From Astropecten irregularis (Eukaryota; Echinodermata; Asteroidea; Paxillosida; Astropectinidae), in assembly GCA_963971285.1 (NCBI GenBank), contig OZ020249.1:6758001-6822000 (forward strand): a stretch of 64,000 nucleotides of DNA, in the 5' to 3' direction. Position 1 is the first letter of the stretch. The number at the start of each line of letters is the position of its first letter. Positions 22,775 through 30,401 of this stretch are shown here, one piece after another. A program made the translations under genes and the position numbers. The notes under the pieces are model-generated. The model saw only the letters and a program-made list of their open reading frames with translations. It did no database searches and was not told the DNA's origin.

Positions 22775-23778
22775 AGTTCTTCTTTCACAAACGATCGTTT
22801 GGGTCCGTCTTTTAAGTAATAAAGCGTAGGACCTGTAGTAACTTTTTTACCACTCATGATTTTAAATTGACTCGTTCTTTTTTCAATTTGATACATGTTA
22901 ACGCTCCATATGGGATCGGTAGCCCTCCTCACCGTACCTCCTTCTTGTTCCCCTGGTTGATATAAATAACGAACTAAAACATTAGTCGGAAGATCACTAA
23001 CGTTTGTTTTTTGTGGTGATGAGGGTAATTGTTTAACCCGTTTTAACTTAATCGCTTGCGTAGGAGTGATTTCTTTATCTTTTGAATCTCGAATCAATCG
23101 TGTTGTTTCTTCATTGAGGGATTTTATAACCTGGGGCAACCTCACCACCCATTCGACGTTTCTCGCCTGCGGATCAAGCATTTCTTGCACGTATTGATGA
23201 CCGAATAATCTTTCGGCTAAGGTTCGGTTAAATCTTTCGACCACTCCTTGCGATCGATGCACACCCGGCACACCTACACTGATCTCTACGCCATGAGACT
23301 GAAACAACTTTTTAAAATCTCCTTTAAATTCTGTTCCAGCATCGATTTGCGCTAATTTAGGCCACGTTAAAGACGAACGCTTGTAAATTTTAATAATCGC
23401 GTCTTTTACTTGACCGGCAACTTTAGAAGTTATGGGTTCAGCCTCTTTATACCGACTCGCCACGTCTATGACCGTCAACGCGTATTTAAACGTTTTTTGT
23501 TTAACTCGATCCCAGGGTAAGTATAATATATCTAACTGATGTACGTAATTTGGTTCTAACCAATCACTCGACATTGCCGTCGGCCTGGGTACATATGAGG
23601 GAGGTGGTAAATAAATTTGCCAAACGGCTTGTTTTTTTAACCAAGATCTAACTTTTTGTTTATCAACCCCCGTTTTTTTATGCAAATGCGTGACAGCACC
23701 CTCACCTTTCCAATAACCTTTAGGACTGTAAAACAAACCTGAAAGCTGTTCTCTTTGTTTTTTATTTAACTCACTCAT
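22735..23778 (-). CDS. Polinton integrase (retroviral type, rve fold)
   Basis: This enzyme inserts the element into host DNA. The 347-residue protein (start at the Met of MSELNK; an upstream in-frame Met at 23829 would overlap the neighbour) has an N-terminal helical region, then the catalytic core with D83 (HQLDILYLP), D146 (QIDAGTEF) and E181 (GVVERFNRTLAERLF). D146 and E181 are 35 apart, so the DDE triad is complete. The C-terminal part (VRYLYQPGEQ, IEKRTSQFKI, GPTLYYLKD) looks like the SH3/chromo-like tail of these integrases. Its last 40 bases are antisense to the polymerase 3' end. A TATAAAATAAAA box directly precedes the start. Confidence 0.93.
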   Translation of the reverse strand: MSELNKKQREQLSGLFYSPKGYWKGEGAVTHLHKKTGVDKQKVRSWLKKQAVWQIYLPPPSYVPRPTAMSSDWLEPNYVHQLDILYLPWDRVKQKTFKYALTVIDVASRYKEAEPITSKVAGQVKDAIIKIYKRSSLTWPKLAQIDAGTEFKGDFKKLFQSHGVEISVGVPGVHRSQGVVERFNRTLAERLFGHQYVQEMLDPQARNVEWVVRLPQVIKSLNEETTRLIRDSKDKEITPTQAIKLKRVKQLPSSPQKTNVSDLPTNVLVRYLYQPGEQEGGTVRRATDPIWSVNMYQIEKRTSQFKIMSGKKVTTGPTLYYLKDGPKRSFVKEELQIVPDDTKLPES

Positions 23779-23785
23779 TTTTATT

Positions 23786-24208
23786 TTATACATATCTATA
23801 AATAAAGAATCCCACTGCGGCTGTACCACCTAATACCCACACGAGTTCTCTAATTTGTTGATCATCACTCGGAGTATAAAAGTCACTAAGTTTTGGTTTA
23901 GGTGGTAATTCTAAATCGTAATTTTCACCCGTTATTTCGCTGTACACTCTAAGCGCTTCGTTTACGTTACTAAACGTTCTTTCTGATAATTTTTGTTGTA
24001 TCATACGTTTATTCAAATAATCTAGATATTTAACGCGTTGTTGTTCCCAATCTTCTTTGGCTCGCGCTAATTTTTCTAATGCTAAGTCGTGTCTTTTTCG
24101 TTCTTTGTCAATTTGTTGTTTTGATAAACTACTAAATAAAAAGTTACTACCGGTAAACGCTAACGCATTTACTACTGCCCCGCCAACCATCATTGCTATT
24201 CCTGCCAT
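23786..24208 (-). CDS. Small Polinton membrane/coiled-coil protein
   Basis: A 140-residue protein with a hydrophobic N terminus (MAGIAMMVGGAVVNALAF), a long charged helix (about 30-80, rich in K, E, R and Q), a proline-containing linker, and a C-terminal hydrophobic segment (VWVLGGTAAVGFFIYRYV). Function unknown. Such proteins accompany capsid genes in many Polintons and could be virion or membrane components. It is transcribed divergently from the major capsid gene across a 57-base spacer and lies just upstream of the integrase on the same strand, so the two may be co-expressed. Confidence 0.8.
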   Translation of the reverse strand: MAGIAMMVGGAVVNALAFTGSNFLFSSLSKQQIDKERKRHDLALEKLARAKEDWEQQRVKYLDYLNKRMIQQKLSERTFSNVNEALRVYSEITGENYDLELPPKPKLSDFYTPSDDQQIRELVWVLGGTAAVGFFIYRYV

Positions 24209-24225
24209 CTTTTTATTTATACTAA

Positions 24226-24250
24226 TTTAAAAACCTTATATATTAAAAAC
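24226..24250. promoter_or_regulatory. Divergent promoter region with TTATATATTAA box
   Basis: TTTAAAAACCTTATATATTAA lies in the 57-base gap between the minus-strand gene ending its start at 24208 and the major capsid start at 24266. The core recurs before genes at 27306 and 31614. On the minus strand a separate GTATAAATAAAAAG abuts the other start codon. Confidence 0.6.
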
Positions 24251-24265
24251 ACACTATTTTGAACT

Positions 24266-25525
24266 ATGAATCATTACGGTAAAAAACTAAACCCAATGAG
24301 GCGTCTTAAAATCCCTAAAGCCATTAAAGGCGAACGAAGAGAAGTGTCAATCACTCATAATCCAAGCACGATTGCGGCTGGTCAAAAACTCATCGTTAAG
24401 TTTCCGCAATTAGGACCCGACGATGTTATCGTACCCGGTACTTCTAAACTCGCTTTTAAACTCGAGTTAGAAGGGTCTGATGATAATCGAACGGTGTTTA
24501 ACAACTTATGTCGTAACTTAATACGCGAAATCAATGTTAGGCTTCAAGGTAACACAATCGTGAGTTATCGCGATGCGGATGTCTTTCACAATTTTAAAGA
24601 TAACTGGCTGCACCCCTACATTACACGAAATATGGCCTATGTAGGCCTTGAAAAAGAAAACGTCACAAAATTAAGATTAGGCGCGGCAGATGCTAATGCT
24701 GAAACTAATAGCGGAAAAGATAAAGCTATCGCAGACGCGTTTGGTAATCGATATTGTATTCCTTTAGATATTGAGCTTTTAACGGCACATCATCCTTTTT
24801 ATCCTAGCAGTCTAAAGCAGCCCCTGACGTATGAATTAACATTTAACGATCACGATAAAGTCGTTAATAGCTCGGATACAAGTGCCCAATATTCAATTTC
24901 AGATTTAACGCTTGAATACGAAGTCGTCACTAACCGAGATTTGACACAAGAGCTAAAAAACAAACGAATGAAATACTATCTTTTTGATCACGTACATAAT
25001 TTAGAAACAAGATCGATCAACAAATCAGATACCTTATGGAACGTTATGATTAATCAACCGATTAAAAGTCTCAAAGGCGTTTTAATCTTATTTAGAGATC
25101 CAACGGTAAAAAACCCTCAAAGATTTTACAACCCTCACATTAGCAAAACCAGCATTACGGTTGAAGGAAAACCCAATCAACTTTTTTCGCAAGGTATGTT
25201 TGAGTATCAGCACTGGCAAGAAGTTAATAAATTTTTTGGTGATAGCGATACCGAAAATGGCCAATCGATTGTAAAAGATTTAAATTTAGTGGGTCTAGAA
25301 ATGGCTGACTACTATAAAGATAAATACGGCCTGTGGCTAGATTTTCGCTCAACTGATGATAATAGTGCTCACGGAAGTGGAAGACGTTTAAACGACGGAG
25401 GAGGAATTCAGATTCAGATGACTCGAGAGGCTGAAACAGCGGGAGATTTAACGATGTTTGTATTTTTAGTCATGGATGCGCAATTAACCATTGAGGATGG
25501 AAATTTTAAGAATTTAGTTTTTTAA
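24266..25525 (+). CDS. Major capsid protein (double jelly-roll, Polinton PY)
   Basis: The 419-residue protein has the length and strand-rich make-up of Polinton double-jelly-roll capsid proteins. Landmarks: a basic N terminus (KKLNPMRRLKIP), a first barrel region with NLCRNLIREINVRLQGNTI, a mid-protein YCIPLDIELLTAHHPFYPS segment followed by YELTFN, and the C-terminal strand set TMFVFLVMDAQLTIEDG, typical of the family end. It would form the hexagonal capsomers of an icosahedral particle. The frame is intact. It sits directly before the packaging ATPase, the usual morphogenesis pairing. Confidence 0.88.
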   Translation: MNHYGKKLNPMRRLKIPKAIKGERREVSITHNPSTIAAGQKLIVKFPQLGPDDVIVPGTSKLAFKLELEGSDDNRTVFNNLCRNLIREINVRLQGNTIVSYRDADVFHNFKDNWLHPYITRNMAYVGLEKENVTKLRLGAADANAETNSGKDKAIADAFGNRYCIPLDIELLTAHHPFYPSSLKQPLTYELTFNDHDKVVNSSDTSAQYSISDLTLEYEVVTNRDLTQELKNKRMKYYLFDHVHNLETRSINKSDTLWNVMINQPIKSLKGVLILFRDPTVKNPQRFYNPHISKTSITVEGKPNQLFSQGMFEYQHWQEVNKFFGDSDTENGQSIVKDLNLVGLEMADYYKDKYGLWLDFRSTDDNSAHGSGRRLNDGGGIQIQMTREAETAGDLTMFVFLVMDAQLTIEDGNFKNLVF

Positions 25526-25541
25526 AAGCTTATTAAAATAA

Positions 25542-26147
25542 ATGGAATCTTGTCATTGTGCTTTAATTGTAGGAAAAACAAACTCGGGAAAGACTAAATG
25601 GATTTTAGATTTATTGGAAACCGAATATCGTGATAAATTTGAATCGATCGTGGTCATTTGCCCGACCTTATTTAAAAATAAAACTTATTTATCGAGGCTT
25701 TGGATATCAATGGATGAAAATGTATATTTGTGTGATTTAGACTTTGAAAAAATAACTTTAAATGAAGCCCTAGATTTGTATCAAAATATTTTAGATGGAA
25801 TAAAAACATTATTTATCATAGATGATTGTTCGAGTCAGCAGGAAATAAAATATCGAAAAAAAACATGTGCGTTGAGCAAAATCGCTTTTTCTGGGAGGCA
25901 TTATAACCATAGCTGTTGGTTATTAACACAAAAGTATAATTCGGTTTTAAAAGACTATCGTGAGAATACAAGTTGGGTTGCGATGTTTTATACAAAAGAT
26001 AAAACGAGTTTTGATATTGCATTAGATGAAAATGATGTTGTGTGTGATCAAAAAAGAGACGTAATTAAAAAACATTTGTGCGATAAAAAATATAGTAAAT
26101 TGGTTATTAACACAGAACCTCCAGTTTCATATCAAGTTTTTGATTAA
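25542..26147 (+). CDS. Genome-packaging ATPase (A32/FtsK-HerA type)
   Basis: The 201-residue ATPase would drive DNA into the capsid. Walker A is GKTNSGKT (11-18). Walker B is TLFIIDDC with D94/D95. A conserved arginine and glutamine region (FSGRHYNHSCWLLTQ, about 127-141) follows, as in A32-like ATPases. It starts 16 bases after the capsid stop; the spacer contains AAAAGCTTATTAAAATAA, a weak version of the element's promoter box. A hairpin with a T run follows the stop. Confidence 0.9.
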   Translation: MESCHCALIVGKTNSGKTKWILDLLETEYRDKFESIVVICPTLFKNKTYLSRLWISMDENVYLCDLDFEKITLNEALDLYQNILDGIKTLFIIDDCSSQQEIKYRKKTCALSKIAFSGRHYNHSCWLLTQKYNSVLKDYRENTSWVAMFYTKDKTSFDIALDENDVVCDQKRDVIKKHLCDKKYSKLVINTEPPVSYQVFD

Positions 26148-26183
26148 CAACCTAATTTTTGTTATCATTTGTTGTATTTTGTT

Positions 26184-26230
26184 AAAAATTTGCTAATAAC
26201 TAACTATCAAGTTATTTATTAGCAATTTTT
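26184..26230 (+). terminator. Stem-loop plus T run after the ATPase gene
   Basis: TTGCTAATAACT pairs with AGTTATTTATTAGCAA across a loop of about 7 bases, with a small bulge. It is extended by AAAAAT/ATTTTT. The T run follows the stem. It sits 37 bases after the ATPase stop and resembles the palindromic transcript ends of some giant viruses. Confidence 0.5.
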
Positions 26231-26352
26231 AATTTTGTTATAAATAAAAAACACCAATGCTACAATACGTTGATGTTATTATTAAGTTTGTTATCACTTT
26301 AAACTTAAGCTACTTATGTTATAATTTATTTTGCTTTAACAAAATTTATAAG

Positions 26353-26367
26353 TTGTTATATAGTAAA
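26353..26367 (+). promoter_or_regulatory. TTATATAGTAA box before the 26368 gene
   Basis: TTGTTATATAGTAAA directly precedes ATG at 26368 and nearly equals the box before 27446 (ACTTATATAGTAAGA). Its position supports the start at 26368 over the in-frame Met at 26257. Confidence 0.6.
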
Positions 26368-26982
26368 ATGAACGACTTGACAACAATTATAAATAGCGAT
26401 GTAAATACACCTTCAACAACAAACGACAGTAGTTATAAAGATCGACTTTGTGGAATAGTTGCAGCAGGTGATTCAAAAAAATATTTAGGTAAAGAATACA
26501 CCATTAAAGACATAGAAACACTAACACCTGCAGATCAAGAAAAATTATTTAACCGGTATCAAGTTAAATTCGGTAAAGAAGTGGTAGCTACAGTGGGTAA
26601 CTCAATTTTGAGTTTGTATGCACGAGCTATAGGTTTAGCAACTCCGGCTGATATTTTAGGAATTAGAATTAGCTTAAATTCTGAGGAAAATTTAACCAAT
26701 GATTTAAATAACGATCCTATCATTAGTAATAGCTTAGCTTATGCACTTAGTGAGGTTTGTTACAAATATGGTGTCTATCTATCACCTTTGATAGCAACAC
26801 TTATTACCACAAAACATTTAAACTTTAACAAATCCACAACAAATAAAAATACTTATATAATAAATAATTCAAATGACAACTATGCATCAGGAGAAGGAGC
26901 AAGCTTTACCAACAGCACCCCCAACAACAGCACCAGCAGCACCAACACCGATACCAACAACCCCAGTGACCCAAGTAACTAA
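26368..26982 (+). CDS. Polinton protein of unknown function
   Basis: A 204-residue protein, with the start chosen from the promoter box that abuts it. An alternative start at 26257 adds 37 residues including a hydrophobic helix. The middle (DIETLTPADQEKLFNRYQ, then VGNSILSLYARAIG) is predicted helical and similar in style to conserved Polinton accessory proteins. The C terminus is Ser/Thr/Asn/Pro-rich and low complexity. The last 110 bases overlap the next gene in another frame, which probably explains the odd composition. Function is not known. Confidence 0.7.
   Translation: MNDLTTIINSDVNTPSTTNDSSYKDRLCGIVAAGDSKKYLGKEYTIKDIETLTPADQEKLFNRYQVKFGKEVVATVGNSILSLYARAIGLATPADILGIRISLNSEENLTNDLNNDPIISNSLAYALSEVCYKYGVYLSPLIATLITTKHLNFNKSTTNKNTYIINNSNDNYASGEGASFTNSTPNNSTSSTNTDTNNPSDPSN
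26851..26864 (+). promoter_or_regulatory. TTATATAATAA box inside the 26368 gene
   Basis: ACTTATATAATAAA lies 8 bases before ATG at 26873, inside the upstream coding region. It supports the overlapping downstream frame as a real gene. Confidence 0.55.
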
Positions 26983-27280
26983 AAAACAAACCGTAAAACC
27001 TAAAAACGCTAAACGCGTTGAACAAGGTAAACGCCTAGCAGAACATAATAAAAAAATGAAAGAGCAATTAGCTAAAATGAAAACAGAAGAGACAGAGTCG
27101 GAGATTATTCAAAATACCCCTGATTCGAGATTACTTTATGTTGGCGGTTTAATTTTAGTAGGCGGTATAGGTTTTTTATTGTATAAATCATTAAACAAAT
27201 CACCAGAAAACTATAAACCTATTCAAATAACAAAACCAAGTCTACCACAGAGTCAACCCGAAGAACTTTTAATGGATTGA
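26873..27280 (+). CDS. Pro/Thr-rich single-pass membrane protein, overlapping gene
   Basis: A 135-residue protein with a Pro/Thr/Ala-rich N terminus, a basic/acidic helix (about 35-75), one clear membrane segment (LLYVGGLILVGGIGFLLYKSL, about 85-105) and a short Pro-rich tail. The first 110 bases overlap the end of the preceding gene in a different frame. A TTATATAATAA box precedes its start. It could be an envelope or scaffold protein; no family was recognised. Confidence 0.72.
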   Translation: MTTMHQEKEQALPTAPPTTAPAAPTPIPTTPVTQVTKKQTVKPKNAKRVEQGKRLAEHNKKMKEQLAKMKTEETESEIIQNTPDSRLLYVGGLILVGGIGFLLYKSLNKSPENYKPIQITKPSLPQSQPEELLMD

Positions 27281-27290
27281 TTTTTTAAAT

Positions 27291-27305
27291 GTTTATATAT
27301 TAAAA
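27291..27305 (+). promoter_or_regulatory. TTATATATTAA box before the 36-residue gene
   Basis: GTTTATATATTAAAA touches the ATG at 27306. It shares the core seen before 24266 and 31614. Confidence 0.55.
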
Positions 27306-27416
27306 ATGGATGAAACAACCGTAAATGATATTGCCGCCGCAGTTTATATTTGTGTTTTAATAGCAGCAGTCACCATTGGCTTTCCCTTTTATCAATCTTT
27401 AAAAAAGGGAAACTAA
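27306..27416 (+). CDS. 36-residue single-pass membrane microprotein
   Basis: The frame MDETTVNDIAAAVY... encodes an acidic N terminus, one hydrophobic helix (about 9-27, with CVLIAAVTIGFPF) and a short basic end (KKGN). It is too short for usual gene calls. It has its own TTATATATTAA box and fills the gap between two genes that have the same box, so it is probably real. Small membrane proteins of this kind are common in virus-like elements. Function unknown. Confidence 0.6.
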   Translation: MDETTVNDIAAAVYICVLIAAVTIGFPFYQSLKKGN

Positions 27417-27430
27417 TTTAAATTTTAAAA

Positions 27431-27445
27431 ACTTATATAGTAAGA
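27431..27445 (+). promoter_or_regulatory. TTATATAGTAA box before 27446
   Basis: ACTTATATAGTAAGA immediately precedes the ATG at 27446, with TTTTAAAA upstream of it. Confidence 0.6.
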
Positions 27446-27700
27446 ATGGCAAATACAAATATTGATATAAACGGAATAGCAAACACAGTTTATCATGGTG
27501 CAGTGTTAAGCCTTTTAACCATGGGATACTCGATGGTAAGTAAAAAATTACTCAAAATTAAATCGCCTGATTTAGATAGGCTTAGCGTAGAAGATGCGGC
27601 TAAACTAACCGCATTAGTCGGAGGTTCTTTAGCAACGCAACAGTGGCTGGTCACACAGGGAATCTTACCGGGTAGTATTATAAATAAACCTACAGTTTAA
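27446..27700 (+). CDS. Small Polinton protein with hydrophobic N-terminal half
   Basis: An 84-residue protein. Residues 14-35 (VYHGAVLSLLTMGYSMV) are moderately hydrophobic, followed by KKLLKIKSPDLDRLSVEDAAKL and a second apolar stretch near LTALVGGSLATQQWL. Possible two-pass or amphipathic membrane protein. Function unknown. The promoter box abuts the start. Confidence 0.72.
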   Translation: MANTNIDINGIANTVYHGAVLSLLTMGYSMVSKKLLKIKSPDLDRLSVEDAAKLTALVGGSLATQQWLVTQGILPGSIINKPTV

Positions 27701-27704
27701 AATG

Positions 27705-27720
27705 TGTATATAATAAATAA
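27705..27720 (+). promoter_or_regulatory. TATATAATAA box before 27727
   Basis: TGTATATAATAAATAA ends six bases before the ATG at 27727 and follows TTTAAAA. Confidence 0.55.
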
Positions 27721-27726
27721 TTAAAG

Positions 27727-29013
27727 ATGGATGATTTTGATTATCAAGAAAATGATCCCCTGTTAAATGAAACAGAAGATAGAGACGATCAACAATTTGA
27801 CAACCCCATTTATGATGATACTGAACTCGATTCTGAAGAAAATCAAGCTCGATTAAATAATTTACGAGGTGGTGGTATACAAGAACAACAAGAGGAATTA
27901 AGAGCTCTTCGTAATGGTGGTGAAGGTTATCAAACTTCCGATTTAATTCAACACGAAAACTTTAGATTTGAAAAGGATGGAATATATTACGAAAAAGATG
28001 GAATTAAAATAAAATTAACGTTGGAAAATGATCATAAAAAAATTGCTTCTGTGAATACAATATATTCTAGAACAAAAGATAAAGGAATTAAATATAGATC
28101 TCTTTTTATGCGAGACGATTTAGGAATTGTTGGTTTTAAAACATCAAAACGCAGCAAAGAAGCAAGCACAGCGCTTCAACAAGCAAGTACATCTTTAGCT
28201 AATATTCAAAGTGAAAACATACCCTTACAAGATTTATCACAAGCAGCTGATCAAACGATTAATGCTATAGGAGAACTTGAACAAGAAACCAACATTGATG
28301 AACAAAGTGAATTTAATATCAGAGAGCTACGCGGTTTAGACAAAACATTACAATCGCTTAAAGCAAATTTATTATTGGAACAAACAAAGCTAACTGAGTT
28401 AAATGAGACAAAAGAAAGAGTTAAAAAAGAATTAAACGAAGCAAAAAAAGCAGAAGATGAAGAACAAATAAGATCACTCACAGAAGAGTTAGAAAATATA
28501 AACATTGAAATACGAGAAATGTCTAATAATATCATTAGAGAATCAGATAAAATAAAATCTCAAATCAATCGCGTTAAAGAAACAATCAATATAATGTTAG
28601 ACAGTGATGTAACGCTTAGAGAAAAAATTAAGTTTTTATTTAAAGAGCAAGGTGTCACGATCGCGAGTATTTTAGCAGCAATTTCTATGGCCATCAGCAC
28701 ACTGGTAAGCTCGGTGGTAGCAGCCGTTAGAGGTGTAGGTATCCCAACCCCAGAACCACCCGCGCCTAAACCTGAGCCACCATCAGGAGGTGGCATCAAA
28801 GAGTGGGTACACAAGCACTTGGAAAACTTAGCAAACGCTTTGAAAAAATTAGGGTTAGCCGTATTAGGTGCGCTGCCGGGGGTCATTGGTAGCGTCATAA
28901 GTTGGTTACTAAATGTTTTAAGTAAATCAGTTGGCTGGCTAGCAGAACACGTGTGGGCTTTATTTATAGGTGCAGGTGCTTTAATTATTGCTTATATTAA
29001 AAATAATTGGTAG
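27727..29013 (+). CDS. Large Polinton protein: coiled coil plus C-terminal membrane segments
   Basis: A 428-residue protein. Order: acidic disordered N terminus (1-60), a strand-rich segment (FRFEKDGIYYEKDGIKI, about 78-135), a long heptad-like coiled coil (about 150-295), a hydrophobic helix (IASILAAISMAISTLVSSVV, about 310-335), a Pro-rich linker (PTPEPPAPKPEPPSGGG) and further hydrophobic helices (IGSVISWLLNVL; ALFIGAGALIIAYI). The VTIASILAAI...GGGIKEWVHKHL layout recurs in Polinton-like proteins of other marine animals, as I recall it. A membrane-anchored virion or fibre-type protein is possible, but the function is unproven. Confidence 0.78.
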   Translation: MDDFDYQENDPLLNETEDRDDQQFDNPIYDDTELDSEENQARLNNLRGGGIQEQQEELRALRNGGEGYQTSDLIQHENFRFEKDGIYYEKDGIKIKLTLENDHKKIASVNTIYSRTKDKGIKYRSLFMRDDLGIVGFKTSKRSKEASTALQQASTSLANIQSENIPLQDLSQAADQTINAIGELEQETNIDEQSEFNIRELRGLDKTLQSLKANLLLEQTKLTELNETKERVKKELNEAKKAEDEEQIRSLTEELENINIEIREMSNNIIRESDKIKSQINRVKETINIMLDSDVTLREKIKFLFKEQGVTIASILAAISMAISTLVSSVVAAVRGVGIPTPEPPAPKPEPPSGGGIKEWVHKHLENLANALKKLGLAVLGALPGVIGSVISWLLNVLSKSVGWLAEHVWALFIGAGALIIAYIKNNW

Positions 29014-29043
29014 TTTTGTTTTTTAACAAATAATAAAAAAATA

Positions 29044-29071
29044 ACCCCCAAGCTCTTTTGAGCTTGGGGGT
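29044..29071. terminator. Perfect 12-bp stem-loop between convergent genes
   Basis: ACCCCCAAGCTC and GAGCTTGGGGGT form a perfect stem around a TTTT loop. A-rich sequence lies on the left and nine or more T on the right, so either strand shows a stem followed by T. It is 31 bases past the stop at 29013 and 32 bases past the stop of the opposing gene at 29103. It looks like a bidirectional intrinsic terminator or hairpin 3'-end signal. Confidence 0.75.
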
Positions 29072-29102
29072 ATTTTTTTTTGGTTTAAATATTTATATTT
29101 TT

Positions 29103-30362
29103 CTAAGTCAAAATTTTGTAAACTAAAACTCCTATCGCAATGATTGCAACTGTTCCTATCGTTAAAGATAATTTTTCATCTTGATGAATGTCTAAAGATG
29201 CTTTAGGATTTGACTCTGAGGTTTTAGGTATAGGTGATAAATGTGGTGTAGGTTCTTCTGTTGGTTCTTGAGTGGGTTTGGGTTCAAGGGTTGGCTGAGG
29301 ATCAAAGTCATCAACTTGTATCGGAGCGTTTAAGGTTGGTTGAAATCCCGGTTTAGCGGTTAAAGGTGCAATTTGCAAGTTATTATTGTAACCATCGTGT
29401 ATGCCTACCCTTAAATCCATATCTGACGGAATGAGGTATAGCCCGGGTCTTACGACAAAGTTGAGTGGAGTTTTAGCATACTGCAGTGAATCTTGAAATT
29501 GATTGATACTCTGCTCTAAATCTGGTTCGCTATTAATAAGACTTTCTACGATGGTAACAAACTGATGCTGTGCATCTAAACCGGTTCCCGGGGTTAATGC
29601 ACTGGTTTTTGTTTGTGCTTGTGCACCTAAAAGCGCGTACACGTAAGCCCTAATCGATTCGTTAATTTTTGTAATTCCAACATCGGTAAAAGAACTCGTC
29701 TTTGAAATAAAGTCTGTCCAAGCACCTAAAACATTATTGGATTGTTCAAGATAAGTGACCGTATAGGTACTCGCGTGACCCGATCCTTTTGGTGGATCCA
29801 TTAAACCAAATCCCATAAAAGTTGAGCCTGCATACGTACCGTAGTTTACACCCAAGTCGTGGGGGTCATAGTTTTTTCCCGGCACTGGAACCTCCCCTGA
29901 ATTGTAGTAAAAAGCAGTACCCAAGCCGTTTGAGGTTGTATCTCTCGTTTGTTTAAAAGACTTGCTTCGATCGATGCCAAATACGCGGCACGTGTCCGTA
30001 AAAGCTCTCGTATCATAACGGTTATTTAACGCGTTAAATACATCATCACCAGGTATAGGTGCTACCAAATTATAAAATATTTTTCGTATAGTATAATACA
30101 CGTGAAAATGAAACAGCGATGAAATATATTGGTTTTTATTATGGAGGAGGTCAAGACCTACTCCACACGCGGTCGTGGCACAATAAATCGCAAAGTTGAA
30201 TTGGTTTTGATAAAAGGATAAAGGGTTAGTTTGCCATCGTGAGATCGCTTCGTCCGTTTTAACGCGTGGTAATTTATACGCGGTTGACATATCTTTAAAT
30301 TGTACAAAAAAAGTATGATTTTTATTGACGATAATAGCTAAAGCGCCTAAAGAGTTTCCCAT
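29103..30362 (-). CDS. Conserved Polinton protein with C-terminal stalk and membrane anchor
   Basis: A 419-residue protein. The N-terminal part contains YKLPRVKTDEAISRWQ, NPLSFYQNQFNFAIYCATTACGVG and a His/Tyr-rich segment (FHFHVYYTIRK), recalled as conserved among Polinton-encoded proteins of other marine animals. Residues of about 340-390 are Pro/Thr/Glu-rich (QPTLEPKPTQEPTEEP), like an extended stalk, followed by one membrane segment (LTIGTVAIIAIGVLVYKIL). This suggests a surface or membrane-tethered virion protein. Function unknown. The start shares a 39-base divergent spacer with 30402. Confidence 0.78.
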   Translation of the reverse strand: MGNSLGALAIIVNKNHTFFVQFKDMSTAYKLPRVKTDEAISRWQTNPLSFYQNQFNFAIYCATTACGVGLDLLHNKNQYISSLFHFHVYYTIRKIFYNLVAPIPGDDVFNALNNRYDTRAFTDTCRVFGIDRSKSFKQTRDTTSNGLGTAFYYNSGEVPVPGKNYDPHDLGVNYGTYAGSTFMGFGLMDPPKGSGHASTYTVTYLEQSNNVLGAWTDFISKTSSFTDVGITKINESIRAYVYALLGAQAQTKTSALTPGTGLDAQHQFVTIVESLINSEPDLEQSINQFQDSLQYAKTPLNFVVRPGLYLIPSDMDLRVGIHDGYNNNLQIAPLTAKPGFQPTLNAPIQVDDFDPQPTLEPKPTQEPTEEPTPHLSPIPKTSESNPKASLDIHQDEKLSLTIGTVAIIAIGVLVYKILT

Positions 30363-30363
30363 T

Positions 30364-30391
30364 TATAATATAAGTCTTTTTATAATAAAAG
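30364..30391. promoter_or_regulatory. Divergent promoter spacer 29103/30402 genes
   Basis: On the minus strand CTTATATTATAAAT abuts the ATG at 30362. On the plus strand CTTTTTATAATAAAAG lies 11 bases before the ATG at 30402. Both resemble the element-wide box. Confidence 0.5.
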
Positions 30392-30401
30392 TAGAGTAAG
30401 A

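Noticed and set aside
26257..26367. N-terminal extension of the 26368 protein
   Set aside because: The TTATATAGTAA box sits directly before the Met at 26368, so the upstream Met at 26257 is less likely. It is not excluded.
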